This document shows, piece by piece, positions 27,040 through 35,047 of a stretch of DNA of 64,000 nt (position 1 is the first letter of the stretch; each line of letters begins with the position of its first letter). Under the pieces are notes generated by a model, which ran no database searches, was not told the origin of the DNA, and worked only from the letters and a program-made list of their open reading frames with translations. Made by a program: the position numbers and the translations under genes. The stretch is taken from positions 1,922,001-1,986,000 of the forward strand of contig NZ_CP107575.1 of assembly GCF_025854375.1 (NCBI RefSeq). Reading direction: 5' to 3'. The stretch comes from Glutamicibacter sp. JL.03c (GTDB lineage: Bacteria > Actinomycetota > Actinomycetes > Actinomycetales > Micrococcaceae).

Positions 27040-27534
27040 CTATTCACTTGATTCATCAGAGTCAAGGCGTCTCGCGCCGGCGCCCTGTCGGGAGAGCCGG
27101 TCATCCGGATTCAGAAGGTTGCACGCCTGCATCGAGAGGCAGCCGCAACCGATGCAGCCCATGAGTCGATCTTCCAGCTCTTCGATTGCTCGTCGACGAG
27201 CTTCTAGGACGAGTTTCCAATGTGCGGTAGCTCGAAGCCAGTCCTCCTCGGACGGCAAGCGATCCATTGGAACCGGAGCCAGAGCCTCCTTAATATCGCT
27301 AAGCGCAATGCCCAATTGCCTGCCTACGGTGATCAATGAAATTCGGCGAAGCAAGTGCCTAGGATAACGACGCTGGTTTCCTGATGTCCGCAGAGAGGCG
27401 ATGAGTCCAAGCTCTTCATAATAGTGAAGTGCAGAACGTGCGACCCCTGTACGTTCGCTGACTTGGCCAATAGACAGGAGTTCCTCTGCGGGTTTTTCCT
27501 GTGGCTTTTCGGCATCGTTTGATATGCGAATCAT
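27040..27534 (-). CDS. soxR: Redox-sensing transcriptional activator SoxR
   Basis: MerR-family sensor of redox-cycling compounds with a 2Fe-2S cluster. The 164-residue protein has the N-terminal winged HTH (LLSIGQVSERTGVARSAL), a dimerisation helix, and the cluster motif CIGCGCLSMQAC (C127, C130, C132, C138: C-x2-C-x-C-x5-C). Start ATG at 27534 is preferred because GGAGG lies 7 bases upstream; the frame extends to a TTG at 27558. The SoxR box at 27553-27570 lies just upstream, in the divergent promoter region. The C-terminal tail after the cluster is longer than in E. coli (154 residues total). Confidence 0.95.
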   Translation of the reverse strand: MIRISNDAEKPQEKPAEELLSIGQVSERTGVARSALHYYEELGLIASLRTSGNQRRYPRHLLRRISLITVGRQLGIALSDIKEALAPVPMDRLPSEEDWLRATAHWKLVLEARRRAIEELEDRLMGCIGCGCLSMQACNLLNPDDRLSRQGAGARRLDSDESSE

Positions 27535-27548
27535 CACTCTCCCTCCGC

Positions 27549-27579
27549 TTGACCTCAAGTTCGCTTGAAGTCTTAGTGT
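27549..27579 (+). promoter_or_regulatory. SoxR box within a 19-bp-spacer promoter
   Basis: The 18-bp dyad CCTCAAGTTCGCTTGAAG at 27553-27570 closely resembles the E. coli soxS operator. It is placed between a -35 element TTGACC (27549-27554) and a -10 element TAGTGT (27574-27579), separated by exactly 19 bp. An overlong spacer with the dyad inside is the hallmark of MerR/SoxR-activated promoters. The promoter reads rightward to the flavin reductase gene. Confidence 0.85.
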
Positions 27580-27670
27580 TGAGGTTATCAGTGTCGTTGG
27601 TGAGAACTGAAGAAACTCTCACATCACCTGCCGGGCTACGTATTTCTGTTCGGCTTGAAGGAGCTATTGG

Positions 27671-28174
27671 ATGAGCCAATTATCAGATGACTTTCGCACC
27701 GCGTTTCGCCATCATCCAGCCGGAGTGGCACTCATTACCGCAACAGTCGACGGACTGCCCTACGGATTGACGATTTCATCTTTGGCTTCCCTGTCAATTG
27801 ATCCAGTGGCCGTTTCGTTTTCACTTGCAAAGGAGTCAGGTGCCGCAGGCGCGGTATTGGCAGCACCAAGTTTCATCATCCATATGCTCTCTGAAGAGCA
27901 TGAAGAACTGGCAAATAATTTCGCTCTGCCAGGTGCGCCGCGATTCACGGAGGACCAGAATTTCCGATTCCTTCCGACCGGCGAGCCCTACTTTGCCGAT
28001 GCCCCAATTGCTTTCAGGTCGACCATTCACTCGTCTATCAGCGTGGGAAGCTCTCGTTTGATTGCTGCCGAAGTCCACGAGATCCTCCACGGGGCTCCAC
28101 AACAGCATCTTGTGCACCAGAACCGGCAATATGTCAGGCTTTCGAGCCTTCTTGCGCCAATTTATCAAGACTGA
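27671..28174 (+). CDS. Flavin reductase-like protein (HpaC/NTAB family), SoxR-regulated
   Basis: A 167-residue flavin reductase domain protein: FRHHPAGVALITA at the N-terminus, GLTISSLASLS and DPVAVSFSLAK form the FMN-binding barrel. Such proteins reduce FMN/FAD with NAD(P)H for a partner monooxygenase or act as flavoenzymes themselves. ATG at 27671 with AAGGAG nine bases upstream. A SoxR-type promoter 90 bases upstream predicts induction by redox-active compounds. A bidirectional terminator follows. Confidence 0.9.
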   Translation: MSQLSDDFRTAFRHHPAGVALITATVDGLPYGLTISSLASLSIDPVAVSFSLAKESGAAGAVLAAPSFIIHMLSEEHEELANNFALPGAPRFTEDQNFRFLPTGEPYFADAPIAFRSTIHSSISVGSSRLIAAEVHEILHGAPQQHLVHQNRQYVRLSSLLAPIYQD

Positions 28175-28200
28175 CTCTACTTTTTGGACTAGTCCTTAAA

Positions 28201-28236
28201 ACAGCGATGGCCGCCAAAATTGGCGGCCATCGCTGT
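28201..28236. terminator. Bidirectional terminator between flavin reductase and ettA
   Basis: A perfect 16-bp stem (28201-28216 with 28221-28236) and 4-base loop AAAT. T-rich sequence follows on both strands, so it serves both convergent genes. Confidence 0.9.
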
Positions 28237-28244
28237 TTCGTTTC

Positions 28245-29927
28245 CTAGTCGCGAGTCAGGCGGCGGTGGGTGACTCGATGCGGCTTCGCAGCATCGACAC
28301 CCAAGCGCTCAATCTTGTTCGCTTCGTAGGACTCGAAGTTGCCCTCGAACCAGTACCAGTTTGACGGGTTTTCTTCTGTGCCCTCATAGGCGAGGATGTG
28401 GGTAGCCACGCGGTCCAGGAACCAACGGTCGTGGGAAACGACGACAGCGCAACCAGGGAAATCAAGTAACGCATTTTCCAGCGAAGACAGGGTTTCAACG
28501 TCCAAGTCATTAGTCGGCTCATCGAGAAGCAAAAGGTTTCCGCCCTGCTTCAACGTCAACGCCAGATTCAAGCGGTTGCGCTCACCACCGGAGAGCACGC
28601 CGGCCTTCTTCTGCTGGTCTGGTCCCTTGAAACCGAACGCGGAGACATAGGCGCGAGAAGGCATTTCAACCTGACCCACGTTGATGTAATCCAGACCGTC
28701 AGAAACAACTTCCCACAACGACTTGTTTGGGTCGATATTTTCACGGTTCTGGTCAACGTAGGAAATCTTTACGGTTTCGCCGATCTTCAGCGAACCGCTA
28801 TCAAGCCCTTCCAAGCCGACGATGGTCTTGAAGAGGGTCGACTTACCAACACCGTTGGGGCCAATAACACCGACGATGCCATTGCGTGGCAACGAGAATG
28901 ACAGTCCGTCAATCAGTACGCGATCGCCGAAGCCCTTCTTCAAGTCGCTAGCTTCAATCACGACCTGGCCCAAACGCGGGCCTGGCGGAATCTGGATCTC
29001 TTCAAAGTCCAGCTTGCGAGTACGCTCTGCTTCCGCAGCCATTTCTTCGTATCGAGCCAGACGTGCCTTGGACTTGGTCTGGCGGCCCTTGGCGTTGGAA
29101 CGAACCCATTCGAGCTCTTCAGCCAGTCGCTTAGCAAGCTTCTGGTCCTTCTTGCCCTGTACCTCCATACGTTCGCGCTTCTTCTCCAGATAGGTGGAGT
29201 AGTTGCCTTCATATGGGTGCAGGCGACCACGGTCAACTTCACAGATCCACTCGGCGACGTGGTCCAAGAAGTAGCGATCGTGGGTAACTGCGAGGACGGC
29301 GCCTGGGTAGGCAGCAAGGTGCTGTTCCAGCCAAAGTACCGATTCTGCGTCCAAGTGGTTGGTCGGTTCGTCCAGAAGCAGCAAATCCGGCTTCTGGAGC
29401 AACAACTTGCACAACGCTACTCGACGACGTTCACCACCAGAGAGGTGAGTGACCATCTCGTCACCAGGTGGGCAGCGCAAAGCGTCCATAGCCTGTTCAA
29501 GCTGATTGTCGATGTCCCAAGCATCAGCAGCGTCAATGGCTTCCTGAAGCTTGCCCATCTCTTCGAGCAGCGCATCGAAGTCGGCACCTTCTTGGGCCAT
29601 TTCTTCTGAAATCTCGTTAAAGCGAGTGATCTTCTCGTAGATCTCCCCAACGCCCTCTTGGACATTGCCCAGAACGGTCTTTTCCTCGTTCAGTGGTGGC
29701 TCCTGCATCAGGATGCCAACCGAATATCCTGGCGAGAGTCGTGCCTCGCCGTTGGACGGGGTATCGAGACCCGCCATGATCTTCAAGATCGTTGACTTAC
29801 CAGCACCGTTCGGACCTACAACACCAATTTTGGCGCCAGGGAAGAACGACATGCTGACGTTGTCAAGGATGACTTTGTCACCAACGGCCTTGCGAGCCTT
29901 GGTCATCGTATAAATGAATTCCGCCAT
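28245..29927 (-). CDS. ettA: Energy-dependent translational throttle protein EttA (ABC-F)
   Basis: Ribosome-binding ABC-F ATPase that gates translation elongation according to energy state. 560 residues with two ABC domains: Walker A GPNGAGKST (38-46) and signature LSGGERRRVAL in the first, GPNGVGKST and LSGGERNRLNL in the second. Between them lies the basic P-site tRNA interaction linker (EKKRERMEVQGKKDQ and following). Length matches E. coli EttA (555). No transmembrane segments. Monocistronic. Confidence 0.94.
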   Translation of the reverse strand: MAEFIYTMTKARKAVGDKVILDNVSMSFFPGAKIGVVGPNGAGKSTILKIMAGLDTPSNGEARLSPGYSVGILMQEPPLNEEKTVLGNVQEGVGEIYEKITRFNEISEEMAQEGADFDALLEEMGKLQEAIDAADAWDIDNQLEQAMDALRCPPGDEMVTHLSGGERRRVALCKLLLQKPDLLLLDEPTNHLDAESVLWLEQHLAAYPGAVLAVTHDRYFLDHVAEWICEVDRGRLHPYEGNYSTYLEKKRERMEVQGKKDQKLAKRLAEELEWVRSNAKGRQTKSKARLARYEEMAAEAERTRKLDFEEIQIPPGPRLGQVVIEASDLKKGFGDRVLIDGLSFSLPRNGIVGVIGPNGVGKSTLFKTIVGLEGLDSGSLKIGETVKISYVDQNRENIDPNKSLWEVVSDGLDYINVGQVEMPSRAYVSAFGFKGPDQQKKAGVLSGGERNRLNLALTLKQGGNLLLLDEPTNDLDVETLSSLENALLDFPGCAVVVSHDRWFLDRVATHILAYEGTEENPSNWYWFEGNFESYEANKIERLGVDAAKPHRVTHRRLTRD

Positions 29928-30040
29928 GCCCTTAAGGCTAGTCGGTTAGAGGGGTCAATTCCGAATTCTCAACCAACTATTTTGGGTGGGCGGTGTCCGG
30001 TTTCACAGGAATGACCCGAACACCGCCAATCTGCCTAAAT

Positions 30041-30490
30041 TCATGCAGCTTGATCGTCGCCTTTGGTCCAGCTTCCTTCAGTTTCCGTCGTCGGGTCCTG
30101 ATGCGAGATTCGATCAAAATCACCGGTGTCGTTGCGAACACGGGCGAAGGAACTCGTGCCGAACCGCAAATCATGTCCGATGCTGTATGCCTCGATATCC
30201 GCGCTGTTGCCTTTGGACCCATCCGCGCGTTCGAATTCACGAATTTGAAGTTTGCCAAAGACCATCACGTGATCGCCCTGAGCCAGCGATTCCATGGTGT
30301 TCTCAGCAAGGCCCCTAAAGGCTGAAATTGAATACCAATTCGTGGGCCCATCAACCCACTGCCCCGACTCCTGATCCCTCTTGCGTTCATGAGTCGCAGC
30401 TCGAAATTTCAACACCGCCACCCCTTTGGCCGTCACGGTCAATTGCGGATCCGTGCCCACAACCGCACGGATAGTCACCAGATCGCTCAC
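30041..30490 (-). CDS. ssb: Single-stranded DNA-binding protein, paralogue without acidic tail
   Basis: OB-fold SSB of 149 residues from GTG at 30490, eight bases after AAAGGAG; the frame is open to 30547 but without such a site. VSDLVTIRAVVG, FRAATHER, WYSISAFRGLAEN and GDHVMVFGKL are typical SSB elements. The C-terminus ends in TKGDDQAA instead of the DDDIPF tip that recruits partner proteins in the main SSB, and there is no long Gly/Pro-rich linker. It is therefore likely a secondary SSB (SsbB-type), as found in other actinobacteria. Confidence 0.88.
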   Translation of the reverse strand: MSDLVTIRAVVGTDPQLTVTAKGVAVLKFRAATHERKRDQESGQWVDGPTNWYSISAFRGLAENTMESLAQGDHVMVFGKLQIREFERADGSKGNSADIEAYSIGHDLRFGTSSFARVRNDTGDFDRISHQDPTTETEGSWTKGDDQAA

Positions 30491-30547
30491 TCGTACCACT
30501 CCTTTGTTTTCCTTACGCCAAGGAATCTTCCTGACGTTGCTGTCCAT

Positions 30548-31331
30548 GGTGGCTCACGGACAGGAAAGTCGATTCATGGTTGTAACGAGTTGTGGAGATC
30601 GACCGTCTACGCATTCCGTCGACGGGCCGCCGGGAATAGTACGCGTGCGATGAGCGCCCCTGGCGCAAGTCAACCGGTCCAACCCATGGTGAATGATTAG
30701 TTGGAATTAAGCGATGCGCCAACAGTCATGATTTTCGAAGTCAGGCCTACCGGGCATTGAACATTCCATGAGCGAGTCCAGCTTGCCAGATTGAGTGGCT
30801 GCAAATTCGAATCCGCCCGAGAAATGCCCGGAACAAGATGCAGGCGCGGCGAACATCGCGAGCACTCCCCCAAACTGGTGCCAGCGGAACGCTGCGTGCA
30901 AGCAGGATTAGCGAAGCATGCGAAAGAGGCCAAACCACGTCTGATACAAGGATGGCCGCGTATTTTTCGAACCGCAGCAATCGGGACCAGACCCAACCGC
31001 GTTATCCGATTTCTTCTCCGACGATTTCATAGTCCATAAGCTGGTCCCGCGAAGGATGGCAAGCCCGTGTCCCCGAGCAAAGTCATAGCCAGAGCGGCCA
31101 CCACGCTTCGGGTTGAACATCATCATCTACGCGATAGTTGTGACAGCCGGCTCCTGCAGCCCTTCGCCGAACCATATCGGTGAAGCTGCGCTGCAACCAA
31201 GCAACAGGTCCAGCGCCACGACCAGCTCGATGCTCTGACAGCTATCAAATCTCAACTTTGGCACTCTTCGCGCCCTACTGACCTCAACTCGTACTTTCAG
31301 CGGGCAATAAGCTAAACTATTTTCGGTCATG
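30548..31331. other. Gene-free stretch between ssb and tRNA-Arg
   Basis: About 780 bases with no credible gene. Minus-strand frames at 30513-30996 lack ribosome binding sites and natural composition. A 9-bp inverted repeat (30750-30758 with 30823-30831) encloses a tRNA-like TTCGAATCC, but the T stem does not pair. It may be a decayed gene or intergenic DNA holding the ssb and tRNA-Arg promoters. Confidence 0.45.
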
Positions 31332-31405
31332 CCTCCGTAGCTCAGCTGGATAGAGCAAGAGCCTTCTAATCTCTAGGTCGTGGGTTCGAATCCCGCCGGG
31401 GGCAC
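31332..31405 (+). tRNA. tRNA-Arg(UCU)
   Basis: 74-base cloverleaf: acceptor GCCTCCG/CGGGGGC, D arm GCTC..GAGC, anticodon loop CTTCTAA (TCT), T arm GTGGG-TTCGAAT-CCCGC, discriminator A. The top anticodon stem pair (C-T) is mismatched. A hairpin with a T-run follows. Confidence 0.95.
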
Positions 31406-31413
31406 CATTCTCA

Positions 31414-31458
31414 AGACTGCTAATCTCGTGCTTTTCACGTGGTTGGCAGTCTTTTTTC
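31414..31458 (+). terminator. Terminator of tRNA-Arg
   Basis: AAGACTGC (31414-31421) pairs with GCAGTCTT (31447-31454), with weaker pairing further in, and runs into TTTTTT. It begins 9 bases after the tRNA. Confidence 0.85.
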
Positions 31459-31671
31459 TTCCAAGTTTTCCGCCGATCCGGCGCCATAAATTTGCGCCGA
31501 AACCACGGTAAAGGCCCCGCGAATCAAAGCTCCTGCCTGTACAGAAACTGGGCATCACCGCCGTATTCTCTCAAAAACAAGGCAAATCCAACCGTCTAGT
31601 AACTTAGATCTCCAGAGTGAGATAAACTCTAGGCACTATAGAAACCGAGAGGGAACAGGGAAAACTTTCAG

Positions 31672-32889
31672 ATGACCCAGCCGGTCGCCACCAGAGCGCG
31701 ACTCTTGCCCACTGAACGCACCAGCATCAACCTAATATTCTTCCTTGCAGGATTATCATTCGCTTCCTGGGCAGGAAGGCTATCGATCATCGATGATGTA
31801 CTGGGGTTCTCCGGCCTAGGTCTCGGTTCATTCCTTCTATGCATGACGTTGGGCACCCTGATCGGCTTGTCGATTATCCCGACCATCAGCAAATATCTGC
31901 CCACCAAGCGGCTCCTCTGCGTCCTTCCCCTTGGTCTGGCCTTATGCCTGTCTGTCCTCGGTGTCGCCGTTTCATTGACGCAGAGTACATGGCTCGCATA
32001 TCTCACGCTCTTCATTAATGGCATCACTTTCGGGTGCCTCGACATCATGATGAACGTCAGTGGTGCAAGAATCGAACGCAAACTCGGTCGTAGCATCATG
32101 CCCTCGTTGCATGGCTTTTTCAGCCTAGGCTCATTGGCCGGGGCAGGGCTCGCAACGGCCACGATTGCCATGCACGTGCGCAGCATCTGGCACTTTGCCT
32201 TAGTTTCTGTCTTGCTCGTCGTACTCGCATTTGTTGCCCACTTGGGCTTGAGCGAATGGGGAAATGAAAACTTCGCTGAACTGGCGAAGGAAAAGTCAAC
32301 GGGGGCTTCCAAGCCCGCAGGTAACCTCGGATTGCTCCTGCTGCTTGGACTCATGGTGGCCGGCCTCAGCTTCACGGAAGGTGCCGCCAATGACTGGATT
32401 GCAGTCGCAACCGTAGACGGCCACGGACTGGAGCACAAGGAAGGCGCACTCATGTTCACCCTGTTCGTGGGTGCCATGACTATTGGGCGATTCCTTGGCG
32501 GGCATTTGGTCGACCAGCTGGGACACAAATACACGCTGCTTTTCATGGGAACCATAGGTCTCGTCGGCGTCACGTTGTTCATCGTCGGGTCGAGCCCGAA
32601 CTTGATCGGACTAGGTTCAGCCATGTGGGGCCTGGGCAGCTCCCTCGGATTCCCCATTGGAATGAGCATCGCCGCTTCGCGCACTGAGCGCCTTGGTCCG
32701 AAGGCCGTCAGCATCATCAGCGCTTTCGGTTACGGAGCAATGCTCGGCGGTCCGCCGCTGATCGGTTTTATCGTCGACGGAGTGGGTCTGCCTCAGGCTC
32801 TGTGGATCTGCGCAGGTATTCTCGTGGTTTCCCTTTTGCTCACCCCGCGCGTCAGCCGCCCGCCCAAGCTTGCCGATCAGGCGGGCTAA
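31672..32889 (+). CDS. Major facilitator superfamily transporter (YbjJ-like)
   Basis: A 405-residue inner-membrane transporter with 12 hydrophobic segments, split by a hydrophilic loop near residue 205 (WGNENFAELAKEKS). It contains NGITFGCLDIMMN and the LHGFFSLGSLAGAG segment seen in YbjJ-type MFS proteins, some of which are linked to sugar or drug efflux. The substrate is unknown. ATG at 31672 has only a weak GGGAA upstream. Its last 4 bases overlap the end of the convergent lrp gene, so it probably has no own terminator. Confidence 0.85.
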   Translation: MTQPVATRARLLPTERTSINLIFFLAGLSFASWAGRLSIIDDVLGFSGLGLGSFLLCMTLGTLIGLSIIPTISKYLPTKRLLCVLPLGLALCLSVLGVAVSLTQSTWLAYLTLFINGITFGCLDIMMNVSGARIERKLGRSIMPSLHGFFSLGSLAGAGLATATIAMHVRSIWHFALVSVLLVVLAFVAHLGLSEWGNENFAELAKEKSTGASKPAGNLGLLLLLGLMVAGLSFTEGAANDWIAVATVDGHGLEHKEGALMFTLFVGAMTIGRFLGGHLVDQLGHKYTLLFMGTIGLVGVTLFIVGSSPNLIGLGSAMWGLGSSLGFPIGMSIAASRTERLGPKAVSIISAFGYGAMLGGPPLIGFIVDGVGLPQALWICAGILVVSLLLTPRVSRPPKLADQAG

Positions 32890-33332
32890 ACGGGGAGCAC
32901 CGCTCGCTCTTTGATATTGCGCATCACTATCGTGCTAGTCAGTTTCTCAACGCCGGGCAGGCCAACCAGGACTTCGTCGTAAACATGCTGATAGTGGCTC
33001 AGGTCTTCGGCGAACACGCGCAATAAGAAGTCAGGCTCCCCGAATAACCGCTGGGCGTCGACAATCAAGTCCTCTTGTTCAACCGCAAGCTCGAACTCTT
33101 TGAGCTGCGCTCTGTCCCTCAGCGTCGCGAACACAAGTGCCTCGAATCCCAATCCAACCCGCTCCGGGGCAATTATCGCTTGGTATCCAGTGATCACGCC
33201 TGAGCGTTCAAGCTCTCGTATGCGACGGTGGCAAGGAGCAACTGATAGCCCGATTTTTGCGGCAAGGGCCGTGGCGCTGATCCTTCCGTCGAGCTGCAGT
33301 TCGGAAAGTATTGCTCTATCCAATTCATCCAT
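32886..33332 (-). CDS. Lrp/AsnC family transcriptional regulator
   Basis: A 148-residue leucine-responsive regulator: N-terminal HTH MDELDRAILSELQLDGRIS...VAPCHRRIRELE, then an RAM domain with YQAIIAPERVG and PDFLLRVFAEDL. It is divergent from the LysE-type exporter gene, 153 bases away, the classical arrangement in which an Lrp protein controls an amino acid exporter. Effector is likely an amino acid. Confidence 0.92.
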   Translation of the reverse strand: MDELDRAILSELQLDGRISATALAAKIGLSVAPCHRRIRELERSGVITGYQAIIAPERVGLGFEALVFATLRDRAQLKEFELAVEQEDLIVDAQRLFGEPDFLLRVFAEDLSHYQHVYDEVLVGLPGVEKLTSTIVMRNIKERAVLPV

Positions 33333-33485
33333 AGTTTCAGATTACCGCACAAAAAAGTTGCGTGTTCTATTCAGATTTGACGTTTTCTTTGCGTGATTTT
33401 CCGGCTTTATCCAAGAATTGGCAAACACATTTGGCGTCGATTTCCCTAGGGTGGAGACAGTATCAACTTGTCCCAAAGGATGGCC

Positions 33486-34208
33486 ATGGATTTCGCTCAG
33501 CTAACAGCTTTTCTCCTGATCTCGGTCACTTTGGCATGCACGCCCGGCGCAGACTGGGCCTACATCATTTCTTCGGCATTGCGGAAGCAAAGCTACCAGC
33601 CCGCTGTCTGGGGACTGCTCTCCGGATACCTCGTTCACACTGCATTATTGGTCTGCGGGATCGCAGCGCTCGTCGACAGCTCGCCAACGGTGCTCATTTG
33701 GCTGACCGCTGCAGGATCGCTCTACTTGTTATGGCTCGGAATTTCGACGCTTCGATCGAGCAAGACGGCATCCTTCTTCGAGGTTCCAATCGAAGCGGTA
33801 GCTGACGAAATCGACGTGCAGAAACCAGATCGAGTCGACAGCTTGGGTGGCGCGGAGAGCGGGCCTGTGGCTCTGGCGGCCGCGACCGCACAACGGATTT
33901 CGCCACGCAGCTCTTTCCTCAAGGGCTTGCTGACAAGTGGAACCAACCCCAAGGCGCTGCTCTTATACGTTGCCCTGATCCCACAATATCTGGATCCCGC
34001 AACGAGCCTGCCTATGCCAGTTCAAACAGGCATGCTCGGACTGACCCACTTCTGCGTTTCCATCGCTGTCTATTTCACGGTGGCTATCGCAGCACGCGCT
34101 CTGCTTCGCTCCAGGCCTCTAGCCGCACGCATTGTGACACTTCTTTCCGGAATCATCATGATCTTCTTGTCTCTTGGCCTGGTTTTCGATCAACTTTTCG
34201 TCGCCTAG
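33486..34208 (+). CDS. LysE/RhtB family amino acid exporter
   Basis: A 240-residue membrane protein with six hydrophobic segments. The N-terminal TPGADWAYIISSAL (LysE-type TPGP motif variant) and GTNPKALLLYVALIPQYLDP are diagnostic of the family. The start ATG at 33486 lies six bases after AAAGG; a TTG at 33468 is open but has no site. Exports an amino acid or derivative. It is paired with the divergent Lrp regulator. Confidence 0.9.
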   Translation: MDFAQLTAFLLISVTLACTPGADWAYIISSALRKQSYQPAVWGLLSGYLVHTALLVCGIAALVDSSPTVLIWLTAAGSLYLLWLGISTLRSSKTASFFEVPIEAVADEIDVQKPDRVDSLGGAESGPVALAAATAQRISPRSSFLKGLLTSGTNPKALLLYVALIPQYLDPATSLPMPVQTGMLGLTHFCVSIAVYFTVAIAARALLRSRPLAARIVTLLSGIIMIFLSLGLVFDQLFVA

Positions 34209-34215
34209 AAAATTC

Positions 34216-34252
34216 ATTGAACACTGATCAAGACAATTGAACAGTGATCAAG
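34216..34252. promoter_or_regulatory. Tandem operators upstream of the biotin operon
   Basis: Two near-identical dyads TTGAACACTGATCAA (34217-34231) and TTGAACAGTGATCAA (34237-34251), 20 bp apart. Each is a near palindrome and matches the pattern TGAAC-N3-GATCA, close to the TGAAC-N3-GTTAC box of the actinobacterial biotin repressor BioQ. TTGAAC of the second could also act as a -35 with CTTAAT 16 bp on. Repression by a BioQ-like TetR protein is inferred. Confidence 0.6.
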
Positions 34253-34262
34253 TATGCTCTTA

Positions 34263-34286
34263 ATCGATGGTGAATCAACCATCGAT
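34263..34286. promoter_or_regulatory. 9-bp inverted repeat in the biotin operon leader
   Basis: ATCGATGGT (34263-34271) and its complement ACCATCGAT (34278-34286) with a 6-base loop, 72 bases before the bioM start. It may be a leader hairpin or another operator. Confidence 0.5.
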
Positions 34287-34357
34287 CAAAACGGCCTCGG
34301 TCAGCCAGCAAACGTTGCTGCGCCGCCGGGAGCCTTGAGTATCGCGCTGGAGCTTTT

Positions 34358-35047
34358 GTGGAATTACCCTCAATCCGATTGGAGAACGTCTTCGTTCGCT
34401 ACGATAACCGAGATGTGCTCCGGCAGATCAGCATAGATCTCAACGAAAAGCGCATCGGCATCATCGGAGCCAACGGCGCAGGCAAAAGCACCTTGTCCCG
34501 CCTGCTCAATGGACTTGTACTCCCAACCGAGGGAACCGTACACATCGGTGAGCTCACCACTCGAGAGCACGCCAAGCAGATCAGGCGCCAGGTGGGATTC
34601 GTCTTCCAGAACCCGGCAAATCAGATCATCATGCCAATCGTTTCCGACGACATCGCATTCGGGCTGAAGAATTTGTCCTTGCCCAAGCATGAACGGCAAG
34701 TGAGAGTCGCACAGACACTCGGTGAGTTGAACATTTCCCATCTAGCTGATCGCGAGAGCCACACGCTCTCGGGCGGTGAACAGCAAATGGTGGCGCTCGC
34801 ATCGGTGCTGGCCATGCGCCCGCAAACAGTAGTGTTCGATGAACCGACAACGATGCTGGATTTGCGCAACCGACTGGCGTTCCAAAAAGAGATCTCCAAG
34901 CTCTCGCAACGGGCAATTGTCGTGACTCATGATCTGGAAATACTCGAAGATTTCGAACGTGTCCTTGTCGTCACGGATGGGACCGTTGCCTTCGATGGTC
35001 CACCGGCCGAAGCGATCGCCCACTATCGCCAATGGAGCCACGCATGA
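34358..35047 (+). CDS. bioM: Biotin ECF transporter ATPase BioM
   Basis: A-component of the energy-coupling factor biotin transporter, hydrolysing ATP for uptake. The 229-residue ABC ATPase has Walker A GANGAGKST (37-45), Q-loop region FVFQNPANQ, signature LSGGEQQ (near 139), Walker B VVFDEPT and the H-loop VTHD. GTG start with GGAG six bases upstream. The stop overlaps the bioN ATG (ATGA), and bioY follows, so it is bioMNY. Two tandem operators precede it. Confidence 0.92.
   Translation: MELPSIRLENVFVRYDNRDVLRQISIDLNEKRIGIIGANGAGKSTLSRLLNGLVLPTEGTVHIGELTTREHAKQIRRQVGFVFQNPANQIIMPIVSDDIAFGLKNLSLPKHERQVRVAQTLGELNISHLADRESHTLSGGEQQMVALASVLAMRPQTVVFDEPTTMLDLRNRLAFQKEISKLSQRAIVVTHDLEILEDFERVLVVTDGTVAFDGPPAEAIAHYRQWSHA

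Noticed and set aside
30750-30831. Possible pseudo-tRNA with TTCGAATCC and 9-bp terminal pairing
   Set aside because: The T stem and anticodon arm do not pair and no D arm is present.
31373-31558. Minus-strand frame ending VPPAGFEPTT
   Set aside because: Antisense to tRNA-Arg(UCU); a tRNA shadow.
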